This document shows positions 25,610-33,779 of a stretch of DNA of 64,000 nucleotides, in pieces. Below the pieces are notes generated by a model that was not told the DNA's origin, searched no databases, and worked only from the letters and a program-made list of their open reading frames with translations. Position 1 is the first letter of the stretch. Every line of letters begins with the position of its first letter. This stretch comes from an uncultured Collinsella sp. (GTDB taxonomy: Bacteria; Actinomycetota; Coriobacteriia; Coriobacteriales; Coriobacteriaceae), in the NCBI GenBank assembly GCA_900541235.1, contig UQIW01000002.1, positions 1 to 64,000 of the forward strand, written 5' to 3'. The translations under genes and the position numbers were made by a program.

Positions 25610-26488
25610 ATGGCCGAACGCAACTATCTGAGTATCGGCCAAGTCGTCAACCTACTTCGAGGCGCATACCCCGATCTTTCGAACTCAAAAATTAGATTTC
25701 TAGAGGATGAGGGGCTCATTACCCCTCATCGTACGCCTAAGGGATACCGTCAGTACTCCAAGGAGGACGTTGATCGCCTAGAGGTCATTCTGCACTTGCA
25801 GAAGACTCGCTACATGCCGCTCAACGTGATTAAGCAGCGCTTGGAAAACGCCACGGACCTGTCAACGCTCGCCTACGAGGTGGGCTTGCTGTCCGATGTT
25901 CCGCTCAAGACGGAGCCCAAGGAGACTAAGCAAAAGCTGCATCCCATCGAGACCATTCCCGATATGCTGGGCGTCGAGATTTCGTTTATCCGCTCGCTCG
26001 CTGAGAACGACCTCATTCGCATCATCAAGAGTCCGCAGAATCGTGAGCTCGTCGATGGCCGAGATTTCCCGATCATCCGCTACTGCTCCGAGCTGTCACG
26101 CTTCCATATCGAGCCGCGCAACCTGCGTCAGTACGTGTCTTCCGCCAACCGCGAGTCCTCCATGTTTGAGCAGGTGCTCGTGAGCATGCTCGGAATGGAT
26201 ACCTCCGATGACGAGCGCGACGCCAAGCTCGAACGTGCGTTTAAGAAGCTTCACGACCTAACGGAAGGTGTGCACACCGCACTGCTCAAGAACCGCGTTT
26301 TTGAGTCGCTCAACGCCGTGGTCGAGGACGCCGACATCGATGCACTCGATGAGGAAATCACTCGCTCCGAGTCAACCAAGGCCAAAAACGAAGAGATAGC
26401 TGCGCCGGCTCCACACGAGGATTCTCTCGTAAAGCCGCTCAAGGTTGTCGCCCCTTCGCAATCCGGCACCGTCACCGCGGGCAAGTAA
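25610..26488 (+). CDS. MerR family transcriptional regulator
   Basis: 292 aa. N-terminal MerR winged helix (YLSIGQVVNLLRGAYPDLSNSKIRFLEDEGLI...GYRQYSKEDVDRL), residues 5-75. A second region around 105-150 (ETIPDMLGVEISFIRSLAENDLI) looks like another helix-turn-helix of the same kind, as in the actinobacterial Rv1828-type regulators beside garA. The C-terminus is helical and then disordered. Four bases separate it from the FHA gene. Targets unknown. Confidence 0.88.
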   Translation: MAERNYLSIGQVVNLLRGAYPDLSNSKIRFLEDEGLITPHRTPKGYRQYSKEDVDRLEVILHLQKTRYMPLNVIKQRLENATDLSTLAYEVGLLSDVPLKTEPKETKQKLHPIETIPDMLGVEISFIRSLAENDLIRIIKSPQNRELVDGRDFPIIRYCSELSRFHIEPRNLRQYVSSANRESSMFEQVLVSMLGMDTSDDERDAKLERAFKKLHDLTEGVHTALLKNRVFESLNAVVEDADIDALDEEITRSESTKAKNEEIAAPAPHEDSLVKPLKVVAPSQSGTVTAGK

Positions 26489-26528
26489 CAGCTGCCGCTT
26501 ATCCGGCAACCCATTGAAAGGTCATGCA

Positions 26529-27059
26529 ATGTACGACTTCGAATCTCAAATCGTCGATATCCCCGACTATCCCGAGCCCGGAGTCATCTTTAAGGACATC
26601 ACGCCGCTCTTTGGCAATCCCGAGGCGCTCAAAGCCATGACCGATGCCCTCGCCGAGCACTTTGCCGGCATGGGAATCACCAAGGTCGTGGGTCCCGAGG
26701 CTCGCGGCTTTATGGTTGGCGTACCGGTGGCTGTAGCCCTTGGCGCTGGCTTTGTTCCTGCACGTAAACCGGGCAAGCTGCCGCGTGAGACCGTAAGCCA
26801 GAGCTACGAGCTCGAGTACGGCACCGATTCAATTGAGATCCATGCCGACGCTATCAGCTCTAAAGATACCGTGTTGATTCTGGACGACTTGGTCGCGACG
26901 GGCGGAACCGTCGAGGCAACAGGTAAACTGGTGCGAGATATGGGCGCAAAGCTTGTCGGTTACGGTTGTATCCTTGAGCTTGCGTTTCTCAACCCGCGCG
27001 AGAAGCTCACGCCGTCTAATGACGATGTGGAGCTCTTTAGCCTGGTGACGGTGGACTAG
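26529..27059 (+). CDS. apt: Adenine phosphoribosyltransferase
   Basis: 176 aa from ATG 26529 (GAAAGG upstream). PEPGVIFKDITPLF near the N-terminus, GPEARGFMVG, RKPGKLPRET and the PRPP motif VLILDDLVATGGT define Apt, which salvages adenine to AMP. Full length. Followed by a cell-wall hydrolase gene with its own strong ribosome site. Confidence 0.96.
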   Translation: MYDFESQIVDIPDYPEPGVIFKDITPLFGNPEALKAMTDALAEHFAGMGITKVVGPEARGFMVGVPVAVALGAGFVPARKPGKLPRETVSQSYELEYGTDSIEIHADAISSKDTVLILDDLVATGGTVEATGKLVRDMGAKLVGYGCILELAFLNPREKLTPSNDDVELFSLVTVD

Positions 27060-27091
27060 CCGTTACCCTTAGTTACTGGAAAGGAAGCTAC

Positions 27092-28219
27092 ATGCGCACA
27101 GCAAACACGCACAAAAACATGGCACGCTGCGCTGCTACGGCAACCCTCGCTTGTGTTTTGGGCTTGGGCCTCGCGGCTCCTGCCTACGCCGATACCGCAT
27201 CCGACCTTGCCGCTGCTCGTACTAAGCTCGAGCAGATCGGTACCCAAACCCAGCAGATTTACGATGAGCTCGCCACGCAGACGCAGGCGCTCGATCAGAC
27301 TGCTGGCGAGATCACGCAAAAGCAGCAGGAGATCGCCGATGGTCAGGCCAAGCTCTCGACCTATGTCGCCGGCGAGTACAAAACCGGCGGTCTGAGCCTG
27401 CTTCAGGTTCTGACGGGTGTCGATGACCTGAGCGATATGCTCAACCGTCTGTTCTACTACGGCAAAGTTTCCGATAAGCAAGCTCAGACCATTCAAGAGG
27501 TCAAGGAGCTTAAGCAGCAGCTCACCGATAAGCAGGCCGAGCAGGAGAAGAACGTCGCCGCCACGCAAAAGAAGGTCGACGAGCTTAACGCCCAGCAGGC
27601 TGAAGCCCAGAACGTCGTGAACTCCCTGGATTCGCAGCTGCAGGCCGAGCTTGCCGCCGAGGCCGAGGCCAACGCCGCGCTGCAGGCCGGCATCAACGCC
27701 AGCACCGCCGAGAAGGCCACGGTGAGCAACGAGACTGCCGGTACGACCGAGAACACCAACAACGGTGGCCAGACCAGCAATAACAACAACCAGGGCGGCA
27801 ACACTCCGGCTCCTACGCCGGCACCTGCTCCGACGCCGCAGCCCTCCACGCCTGCTCCGGCTCCGACGCCTTCTGCTCCGAGCCAGTCCGTCGATGGCGG
27901 TTCTGTTGTCTCGCGTGCATACAGCAAGCTTGGTTGCGCCTATTCCTGGGGCGGAATTGGCCCGAACAGCTTCGACTGCTCTGGTTTTGTAAGCTATTGC
28001 CTTACTGGTCGCTATTGCCGCCTGGGCACCACGGGCACCTTTATGGGCTGGACGCGTGTGTCCGATCCGCAGCCCGGTGACGTTGTAGTCAACTCGTACC
28101 ACACCGGCATTTACATCGGTGGTGGTCAGATGATTCATGCTTCCGACTACAACACGGGTGTTATCATCAGCTCCGTTGCCGCCGGCATGAACAACAACTA
28201 CATTTTCGTGCGCTACTAA
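27092..28219 (+). CDS. Secreted NlpC/P60 peptidoglycan hydrolase with coiled coil
   Basis: 375 aa, GGAAAGGAAG upstream of ATG. Signal peptide with hydrophobic core (ATLACVLGLGLAAPAYA, cleavage near residue 33). Residues about 35-210 are a long coiled coil (LAAARTKLEQIGTQ..., KKVDELNAQQAEAQN) as in RipA/CwlO/PcsB-type regulators, followed by an Asn-rich then Pro/Ala/Thr-rich linker, and a C-terminal NlpC/P60 domain with catalytic Cys in FDCSGFVSY and His in HTGIYIGGG. It would cleave stem peptides at septation and is probably controlled by FtsEX-like partners not present here. Confidence 0.93.
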   Translation: MRTANTHKNMARCAATATLACVLGLGLAAPAYADTASDLAAARTKLEQIGTQTQQIYDELATQTQALDQTAGEITQKQQEIADGQAKLSTYVAGEYKTGGLSLLQVLTGVDDLSDMLNRLFYYGKVSDKQAQTIQEVKELKQQLTDKQAEQEKNVAATQKKVDELNAQQAEAQNVVNSLDSQLQAELAAEAEANAALQAGINASTAEKATVSNETAGTTENTNNGGQTSNNNNQGGNTPAPTPAPAPTPQPSTPAPAPTPSAPSQSVDGGSVVSRAYSKLGCAYSWGGIGPNSFDCSGFVSYCLTGRYCRLGTTGTFMGWTRVSDPQPGDVVVNSYHTGIYIGGGQMIHASDYNTGVIISSVAAGMNNNYIFVRY

Positions 28220-28295
28220 GTATTCAGATAAAGCAAACGGATATGGACCTCGTGGCTTTGAGTCATGGGGTCCATTCTTTTGCCTTTAGTGCAGT

Positions 28296-28326
28296 CCGCT
28301 ATCTAGTTTTGAATACTAGATAGCGG
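28296..28326. promoter_or_regulatory. Operator-like palindrome upstream of degV
   Basis: Perfect 12-bp arms CCGCTATCTAGT and ACTAGATAGCGG around a 7-base centre. The 17-mer TATCTAGTTTTGAATAC (28300-28316) recurs with one change at 29972-29988 in front of the DUF1836 gene. It lies upstream of a TATAAT at 28349 that lacks a good -35, a position suited to an activator. Confidence 0.65.
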
Positions 28327-28348
28327 CCCAATCGGTCTGCAAGATGGC

Positions 28349-28354
28349 TATAAT
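28349..28354 (+). promoter_or_regulatory. -10 box of degV promoter
   Basis: TATAAT 30 bases upstream of the degV start; no convincing -35 hexamer at the right distance. Confidence 0.5.
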
Positions 28355-28383
28355 TGAATGGGAACGATTAGAAAGGACCCTCT

Positions 28384-29250
28384 ATGAGCTGGGCACTTAT
28401 CTCCGATTCAAGCTGTAACCTCCGCGATTGGCAACCGACCGCGCCCCATACCACCTTTGCATTTGCGCCCCTCAAAATTCGAGTGGGGGAGCATGAATTC
28501 GTCGATGACCTTTCGCTCGATGTTCATGAGCTCAACTGCGCTGTTCAGGCGGAGACGAACGCTTCTTCGAGCGCTTGTCCCAGCGTAGGGGAGTGGGCCG
28601 AGCTCTTCAAATTGGCAGACAAGACCATCTGCATGCCGATCTCTGAGGGCGTGTCGGGCAGCTACAACGCGGCAGCCACGGCTCGCGATATGGTTCTTGC
28701 CGAGGAGCCCGACCGACAGATTCATCTAGTCAATTCACGCGCAGCTGGCGGCAAAATGGACCTCATTTTCTTGCTGTTCGACCGCTATCTTGCAAGCAAT
28801 CCGAATGTCTCATTCGAGGATGCTTGCGCATACTTCGATAGCCTTGAACAGAACAGCAAAATCCTCTTCAGTTTGTGCAATTACGAAAACCTCGCCAAAG
28901 CCGGACGTATCCCTAAGGCAGCCGGCGTCATTGCCAACAAGCTCAATATCCGCATTTTGGGCACGGCGAGTGAGGCCGGTAAAATCGAACTCGTCGGGCA
29001 CACGCGTGGCGAAAAGAAGATGCTCAACAAGATTATCGACACTATGGAAGCCGAGGGCTTTACGGGCGGTGAGGTCATCATCGATCACGTTGAGAACGAA
29101 GCTGGAGCCCAGGCGCTTGCTGATCGCATAGTCGAACATTGGCCCGGCTCCAAGACCATCATCATGCCCTGCAGCGGCCTGGATTCCTATTACGCCGAGA
29201 TGCACGGCCTCATCATCGGCTACGGCATGGGCGTAGCTTCAGGCAAATAA
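28384..29250 (+). CDS. DegV family fatty-acid-binding protein
   Basis: 288 aa. Opening ALISDSSCNL, KIRVGEHEFVDD, the block ACPSVGEWAELF, CMPISEGVSGSYNAA and VNSRAAGGKMD are DegV family features. DegV/FakB proteins bind a fatty acid whose carboxyl is phosphorylated by the FakA kinase. No fakA in this window. Ribosome site GAAAGGA. It has its own promoter and an upstream palindrome probably bound by the DUF1836 regulator encoded convergently just downstream. Confidence 0.9.
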   Translation: MSWALISDSSCNLRDWQPTAPHTTFAFAPLKIRVGEHEFVDDLSLDVHELNCAVQAETNASSSACPSVGEWAELFKLADKTICMPISEGVSGSYNAAATARDMVLAEEPDRQIHLVNSRAAGGKMDLIFLLFDRYLASNPNVSFEDACAYFDSLEQNSKILFSLCNYENLAKAGRIPKAAGVIANKLNIRILGTASEAGKIELVGHTRGEKKMLNKIIDTMEAEGFTGGEVIIDHVENEAGAQALADRIVEHWPGSKTIIMPCSGLDSYYAEMHGLIIGYGMGVASGK

Positions 29251-29268
29251 AGTCCAACCAAGCAAAAT

Positions 29269-29310
29269 ACGGGCGGGACAAAGCGACAGATGGCTCTTTG
29301 TCCCGCCCGT
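29269..29310. terminator. Bidirectional terminator between degV and DUF1836 gene
   Basis: 15-bp perfect stem ACGGGCGGGACAAAG/CTTTGTCCCGCCCGT with a 12-base loop, T-rich on the plus side (TTTTA) and also on the minus side. It serves the two convergent genes. Confidence 0.88.
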
Positions 29311-29322
29311 TTTATACGTCGG

Positions 29323-29934
29323 CTAGCTATTAAACCCGTTGAACTTGAGATAGCTCATCAAGTAAGCCTTCGAAACGAAGGAGGAAACCGCACTGCGCAC
29401 AAGCAGCGACTCACGCGTTACCTGATGCGCCGTATCGGGAACCGGCGTCTGCTCGACAGAAAACGCCGAACGAATCGATGCCTCGAGCTGATCAACCACA
29501 TAGTCGAAGGCCGTCGGGGCATCGTAGCTCAAACGCTGAATGTTAAAGAGTGCCTGCACCGCAGCAATAGGTAGCACCTGCTTAAAGATGCAGATAGCGA
29601 TCAGGCGGGCAATTTGCTCGCGGCCATATTGCTTTTTGACCGGAGCAGGCACCAGGCCAACCTTTACGTAGTTATTGATCATCGATGGCGTAATGATAGG
29701 CTGCTCAACGCAAAGGGACAGCGGCTCCATCCACAGCGCGACATACTCAATGACCTGGTCGCGGTAGAGCGTCACATTGGGCAACTGGTCATAGCGCGGC
29801 AGACTCAACGTATTGAGTTTGCGTACGATATCGGACTGAATAAATGCATCGGGCAGCACAGTGGGCTGAATATCCTCAGGCTTAATGCTAACCGATGTAT
29901 CGGACATCGGGATAACGCGTTTGGCGTGGTTCAT
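29323..29934 (-). CDS. DUF1836 domain regulator
   Basis: 203 aa; GGAGG upstream of ATG 29934. The central part (ITPSMINNYVKVGLVPAPVKKQYGREQIARLIAICIFKQVLPIAAVQALF) is the MerR-like helix-turn-helix of DUF1836 proteins, which are predicted DNA-binding regulators of Gram-positives. Its upstream region has a near copy of the palindrome found in front of degV, suggesting autoregulation and control of degV. Ligand unknown. Confidence 0.85.
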   Translation of the reverse strand: MNHAKRVIPMSDTSVSIKPEDIQPTVLPDAFIQSDIVRKLNTLSLPRYDQLPNVTLYRDQVIEYVALWMEPLSLCVEQPIITPSMINNYVKVGLVPAPVKKQYGREQIARLIAICIFKQVLPIAAVQALFNIQRLSYDAPTAFDYVVDQLEASIRSAFSVEQTPVPDTAHQVTRESLLVRSAVSSFVSKAYLMSYLKFNGFNS

Positions 29935-29971
29935 AAGGATCCTCCGTTCATTTATATATTGTATTCTACGT

Positions 29972-29988
29972 TATCTAGTTTTGCATAC
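29972..29988. promoter_or_regulatory. Operator-like site upstream of DUF1836 gene
   Basis: TATCTAGTTTTGCATAC, 16 of 17 bases identical to the site at 28300-28316 upstream of degV. The second arm of the palindrome is only partly kept here (CACATAGCC). Confidence 0.6.
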
Positions 29989-30005
29989 CACATAGCCGGC
30001 AAGAA

Positions 30006-30045
30006 AAATGGCGGGACTGTGCACTGATGCATCGTCCCGCCATTT
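30006..30045 (-). terminator. Terminator of trxB
   Basis: Perfect 12-bp stem AAATGGCGGGAC/GTCCCGCCATTT; read on the minus strand it runs into TTTTTC. Confidence 0.88.
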
Positions 30046-30086
30046 AGTTAATAGATAACAACATTACATAAGATATATTATCGTAC

Positions 30087-31025
30087 TTATCCGTGCAGAA
30101 ATGCGTATGCGCTGGTTGCTGCTATGGCTCCGTCAGAAACGGCGGTCACAACCTGACGTAAGCGCTTGGAACGGATGTCACCAGCAGCAAATAGACCTGG
30201 CGTGCGGGTCGACATGGATTCATCAGTCAGAATGCCGCCATCAGGCGCCAGATCAACTAGATGCTCAACAAGCTCGGTATGGGGTTGCGTGCCGGTAAAG
30301 ACAAAAATGCCAAACGAGCCAGGCTCAAATGACTCGGTATGAGTCTCGCCGGATGCATTGTCCTTAAAGGTAATCGTCGTTGGCATGGCTTCGCCCGATA
30401 GCTCCACAATACTAGTTTGGTACCTAACTGTAATATTGTCTTTTGCGAGTACTTTCTGGACAACACCATCAGGCGCACGGAACTGGTCGCGGCGCAGCAC
30501 GATGGTCACACTGCTGGCAATGTCTGACAGGAACAGTGCCTCTTCGCATGCCGAATTGCCACCACCGATTACAAAGACCAGTTTGCCGCGGAAGAACATG
30601 CCGTCACATGTTGCGCAATATGAAACGCCACGACCGCGATAGGTATCCTCGCCAGCGAAACCTGCCGGACGCGGCGTGGCACCCATGCAAGCGATAACGC
30701 TCGAGGCAAGCGTATCGCCCATATCGTGATGCACCGTAAACAGCGCTGCATCGGCATCGTAATCGATACCCGTAACCATGCTCCATGTAACCTGCGCTCC
30801 CAGCCCCTCTGCATGTTGCTGAAAACGCTCGCCGAGTTCGGCGCCACTCAAGAGCGGAATGCCCGGATAGTTCTCGACTTCATTGGTCGTGGCGATCTGT
30901 CCACCCGACATGCCCTGCTCAATCACGGTCGTCGTCAGGTTGGCACGCGCAGCGTAAATGGCGGCAGCATAGCCCGCGGGGCCTCCACCGATAATCGCAA
31001 CATCGATCGGCTGATCGGTAGTCAT
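30087..31025 (-). CDS. trxB: Thioredoxin-disulfide reductase
   Basis: 312 aa from ATG 31025, chosen for AGGAGG upstream; the frame extends further but without a ribosome site. FAD motif GGGPAGYAAAIYAARANL, redox pair in SYCATCDGMF (Cys-Ala-Thr-Cys), NADPH motif GGGNSACEEALFL and the C-terminal GLFAAGDIRSKRLRQVVTA. It reduces thioredoxin or a similar partner with NADPH. Single-gene transcript with its own terminator. Confidence 0.94.
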   Translation of the reverse strand: MTTDQPIDVAIIGGGPAGYAAAIYAARANLTTTVIEQGMSGGQIATTNEVENYPGIPLLSGAELGERFQQHAEGLGAQVTWSMVTGIDYDADAALFTVHHDMGDTLASSVIACMGATPRPAGFAGEDTYRGRGVSYCATCDGMFFRGKLVFVIGGGNSACEEALFLSDIASSVTIVLRRDQFRAPDGVVQKVLAKDNITVRYQTSIVELSGEAMPTTITFKDNASGETHTESFEPGSFGIFVFTGTQPHTELVEHLVDLAPDGGILTDESMSTRTPGLFAAGDIRSKRLRQVVTAVSDGAIAATSAYAFLHG

Positions 31026-31142
31026 GAAGAGACCTCCTGTCGAAAGATTGGCGTTCTTTGCGCTCATACCCAAATTTAGGCGAACGTGACACTCATGCAC
31101 TACAATGATTCATTGCGAAACAAAGATGAAGGGGAGTTATCG

Positions 31143-32444
31143 ATGGATCAAACGCAGACGAGCAACGACGCTCCCCTGCCAACGCAAAGCACTCCCCAAC
31201 CGGAGCAAATGACCGTTTCACCTGCACAAAAACCCCTAGTAACCATTGTACACGCATCGGTTGGATCGGGCCACAAAGCCGCCGCCAACGCGATTGCACA
31301 AGCATTTGACCTTATCCGCGGCACCAAGGGAATCCCTGAGGATGTTGAGATCGAAGTCCTGGATATCCTCGATTTTGGACGCATTAGGTTCGATGGTAAT
31401 AAAACAGCAGCGTCGTTTACCGGCGCCACGCGTCCCATTTACGACCTGACCTGGCGATATACGCTTACAGGACATCTGCTCTGGGGCGGCGGCACGGCAT
31501 GGTCGCGAATTATGTTCCCCGCCTTCAACGAATACGTCCGGACCCGCAAGCCTATAGCCGTGGTCGCAACACACATTACGGCGGCCAACGTCGCTGTGGG
31601 CGCCCGCGTCATCACGGGTATCGATTACCCGGTCATCTGCGTACCAACAGACTATGAAGTTGAAGGCTTTTGGCCCCACAAGGACACCGACCTATTCTGC
31701 GTAGCCAACGAGTTTATGGCCGAAACGCTGCGCCCGCGCAAGGTTCCCGAGTCAAAGATCCGCATAACGGGCATTCCCATTCGTGCCGGTTTCGATTCAG
31801 ATTACAAACGCGAAGATGAGCTCAGCAAGTTCAATCTCCCCATAGACAAAACCGTCGTATTGGTGATGGCCGGCGCCAGTTTGCCCCAACCATACGTGCG
31901 TTTCCGTGCCGCGATGGACCACACGCTCCCCTTCTTACGCAGCTTTGAGGACATGCACTTTGTCTTTTTACCGGGCAAGGATAAGGAATACGCCAACCGA
32001 CTCAAAACGCTCTTCGACGCCATGAAGCTCGACAACGTGACGGTACTGGACTACGTAGATGACATGGCGGCCCTCATGCACGGCTGCGACCTGGCAATCC
32101 TCAAATCGGGCGGGCTCACCGTCACCGAGTGCCTGTGCGCGCATCTGCCGATGATCCTACTGGGCAAATCATACGGTCAGGAAAAGGCCAACACCACGAT
32201 GCTCACCGGCATGGGCGCCAGCATGCATGTCACCACCGCACGAGAACTCATCGTGACGTTGCGCCATCTCCACGATCATCCGGAGTCGCTCAAGGCACTG
32301 CTCATCAATGGCGAAGTCCTGCGCCGTCCACACGCAGCCGAGGACATCGCCATCGCCACCATGGAGCTTGCAGGTAAGCCCCAAAAACGTAAACGAGCCT
32401 TCTGCCGCTTCTACTGGGGAGGAAAGCCCGCGCATATCCGCTAG
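31143..32444 (+). CDS. Diacylglycerol glycosyltransferase-like protein (MGDG synthase/UgtP type)
   Basis: 433 aa from ATG 31143 (AGGGGAG upstream). After a disordered start, VTIVHASVGSGHKAAANAI is the N-terminal lipid-acceptor motif of the MGDG synthase family; the GT28 half has ILKSGGLTVTECLCAHLPMIL for the UDP-sugar. Members glycosylate diacylglycerol to make glycolipids, such as the anchor of lipoteichoic acid. The sugar cannot be told. Divergent from trxB; followed by a repeat-rich intergenic region. Confidence 0.88.
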   Translation: MDQTQTSNDAPLPTQSTPQPEQMTVSPAQKPLVTIVHASVGSGHKAAANAIAQAFDLIRGTKGIPEDVEIEVLDILDFGRIRFDGNKTAASFTGATRPIYDLTWRYTLTGHLLWGGGTAWSRIMFPAFNEYVRTRKPIAVVATHITAANVAVGARVITGIDYPVICVPTDYEVEGFWPHKDTDLFCVANEFMAETLRPRKVPESKIRITGIPIRAGFDSDYKREDELSKFNLPIDKTVVLVMAGASLPQPYVRFRAAMDHTLPFLRSFEDMHFVFLPGKDKEYANRLKTLFDAMKLDNVTVLDYVDDMAALMHGCDLAILKSGGLTVTECLCAHLPMILLGKSYGQEKANTTMLTGMGASMHVTTARELIVTLRHLHDHPESLKALLINGEVLRRPHAAEDIAIATMELAGKPQKRKRAFCRFYWGGKPAHIR

Positions 32445-32454
32445 TCGAATGTCC

Positions 32455-32558
32455 GCCGCTCTGCCGGAGCCGCCCTTATATCATTCCATGCTCAAACATT
32501 CTCGCTTCGCTGCGAAACTGCGCGTGGAACGATATAAGGGCGGCTCCGGCAGAGCGGC
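32455..32558. repeat. Long palindromic repeat A1
   Basis: Arms 32455-32482 and 32531-32558 are perfect 28-base complements (GCCGCTCTGCCGG...). The 48-base interior, with ends ATTCCATG and CGTGGAAC, recurs inverted in the repeat at 32718-32820, which has unrelated arms. Confidence 0.85.
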
Positions 32559-32635
32559 TGCGTTTACTTACTAGCAGCTACTTCGGTATCCCCTCCATTA
32601 GAACCTGCAAAGGTAAAACAGGAAAATATAAATAC

Positions 32636-32684
32636 AGTAAGCCGATGCGACAAAGGGACAGCCCCTTTGTCGCATCGGCTTACT
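32636..32684. terminator. 22-bp perfect hairpin, probable bidirectional terminator
   Basis: Arms AGTAAGCCGATGCGACAAAG+GG and its complement (32663-32684) with a 5-base loop. T tracts are poor, so a role other than termination is possible. Confidence 0.5.
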
Positions 32685-32717
32685 AGAAAAGTAAATATTG
32701 TTTCAAGCGAGTAGCCG

Positions 32718-32820
32718 CCCGCCCGGGGCTTACCTATATCGTTCCACGCGCAGTTTCGCAGCGAGCGAAGCGACGCGAGAATGTTTGAGCATGGAATGAT
32801 ATAGGTAAGCCCCGGGCGGG
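32718..32820. repeat. Long palindromic repeat A2
   Basis: Arms 32718-32740 and 32798-32820 are perfect 23-base complements (CCCGCCCGGGGCTTACC...). The interior is the reverse complement of the A1 interior with a 9-base insertion. Confidence 0.85.
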
Positions 32821-32836
32821 AGGGATACGAGCGCCC

Positions 32837-33280
32837 CTAGGCGACGCCGCTGGAGCCGAAGCCTCCGTTGCCTCGGTCGGTTTCGTCTAGTTCTTCTACT
32901 TCTATGAGGTTGACCGTGGGGACTTCTTGGATGACGAGTTGGGCTATGCGGTCGCCTTTGTTGATTTGGATGTTGTTGGAGGGATCCAGGTTGATGAGGA
33001 TAACCTTGAGTTCTCCTCGGTAGTGGGCGTCGATGAGGCCCGGCGTATTGACTATAGACAGGCCCTGCTTGATGGCCAAACCGCTTCGGGGCTGGACGAA
33101 GCCGGCGTAGCCATCGGGCAGGGCGATGGCCAGCCCAGTAGAGACCAGACGGCGTTCGAAGGGCTTCAGAATGCAGTCCTCGTTGGAGCGCAAATCCAAG
33201 CCGGCATCGGTGGGATGGGCGTATTTGGGAAGCTCGACGGTGGGGTCGAGACGCTTTATGTTGACGGTAATGTTGGACAT
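32837..33280 (-). CDS. dut: dUTP diphosphatase
   Basis: 147 aa. Motif 1 DAGLDLRS, motif 3 GLIDAHYRGELKV, and C-terminal motif 5 RGNGGFGSSG are intact. A trimeric enzyme that hydrolyses dUTP to dUMP. Starts 4 bases after nrdR on the same strand, so both nucleotide-related genes form one unit. Confidence 0.96.
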   Translation of the reverse strand: MSNITVNIKRLDPTVELPKYAHPTDAGLDLRSNEDCILKPFERRLVSTGLAIALPDGYAGFVQPRSGLAIKQGLSIVNTPGLIDAHYRGELKVILINLDPSNNIQINKGDRIAQLVIQEVPTVNLIEVEELDETDRGNGGFGSSGVA

Positions 33281-33284
33281 GGAA

Positions 33285-33728
33285 TCACCTTAGCTTGTCG
33301 AGCTCTTGCAGAAACTCATCGACGTCTTTGAAATCGCGGTAGACCGAGGCAAAGCGGATGTACGCCACCTTGTCGATCTTGGCCAAGCGCTTGAGTACCA
33401 TGTCACCCAACTCATGGGACGTAACGGCCGTCAGCGTGCGAGAGCGCAGCTCGACCTCGATGTCATCGATAATCTCATTGAGCTTCTTAGTGTCGATATC
33501 GCGCTTGATAGTGGCGCGCATCAAGCCGACGAGCAGCTTATTGCGATCGAACCGCTGCTTGGTTCCGTCCGACTTAATGACCTCGATTGGGTCTTCGCAT
33601 CGTTCGAACGTTGTAAAGCGATAGTTACACGAGCAACATTCGCGGCGACGCTTAATGGTGTTATTTGACTCCTGCATACGGGAATCAACGACGCGGGTAT
33701 GTGCCTTGCCGCATTTGGGACAGCGCAT
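33285..33728 (-). CDS. nrdR: Transcriptional repressor NrdR
   Basis: 147 aa. Zinc ribbon MRCPKCGKAHTRVVDSR...CCSCNYRFTTFE at residues 1-40 and an ATP-cone (VIKSDGTKQRFDRNKLLVGLMRA). It senses ATP/dATP and represses ribonucleotide reductase genes. Ribosome site GAGG. Co-transcribed with dut. Confidence 0.97.
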   Translation of the reverse strand: MRCPKCGKAHTRVVDSRMQESNNTIKRRRECCSCNYRFTTFERCEDPIEVIKSDGTKQRFDRNKLLVGLMRATIKRDIDTKKLNEIIDDIEVELRSRTLTAVTSHELGDMVLKRLAKIDKVAYIRFASVYRDFKDVDEFLQELDKLR

Positions 33729-33779
33729 GGTACCTCCTCTTAAACGATAACAAGGGTACCATGCGCAGCGCGATAATGA

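Larger units (their letters stand above)
32445..32836. other. Repeat-filled intergenic region
   Basis: No gene seen. It contains, in order, a long palindromic repeat (32455-32558), a 22-bp hairpin (32636-32684) and a second palindromic repeat with an inverted copy of the same core (32718-32820). It separates convergent genes (glycosyltransferase and dut). Confidence 0.7.
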
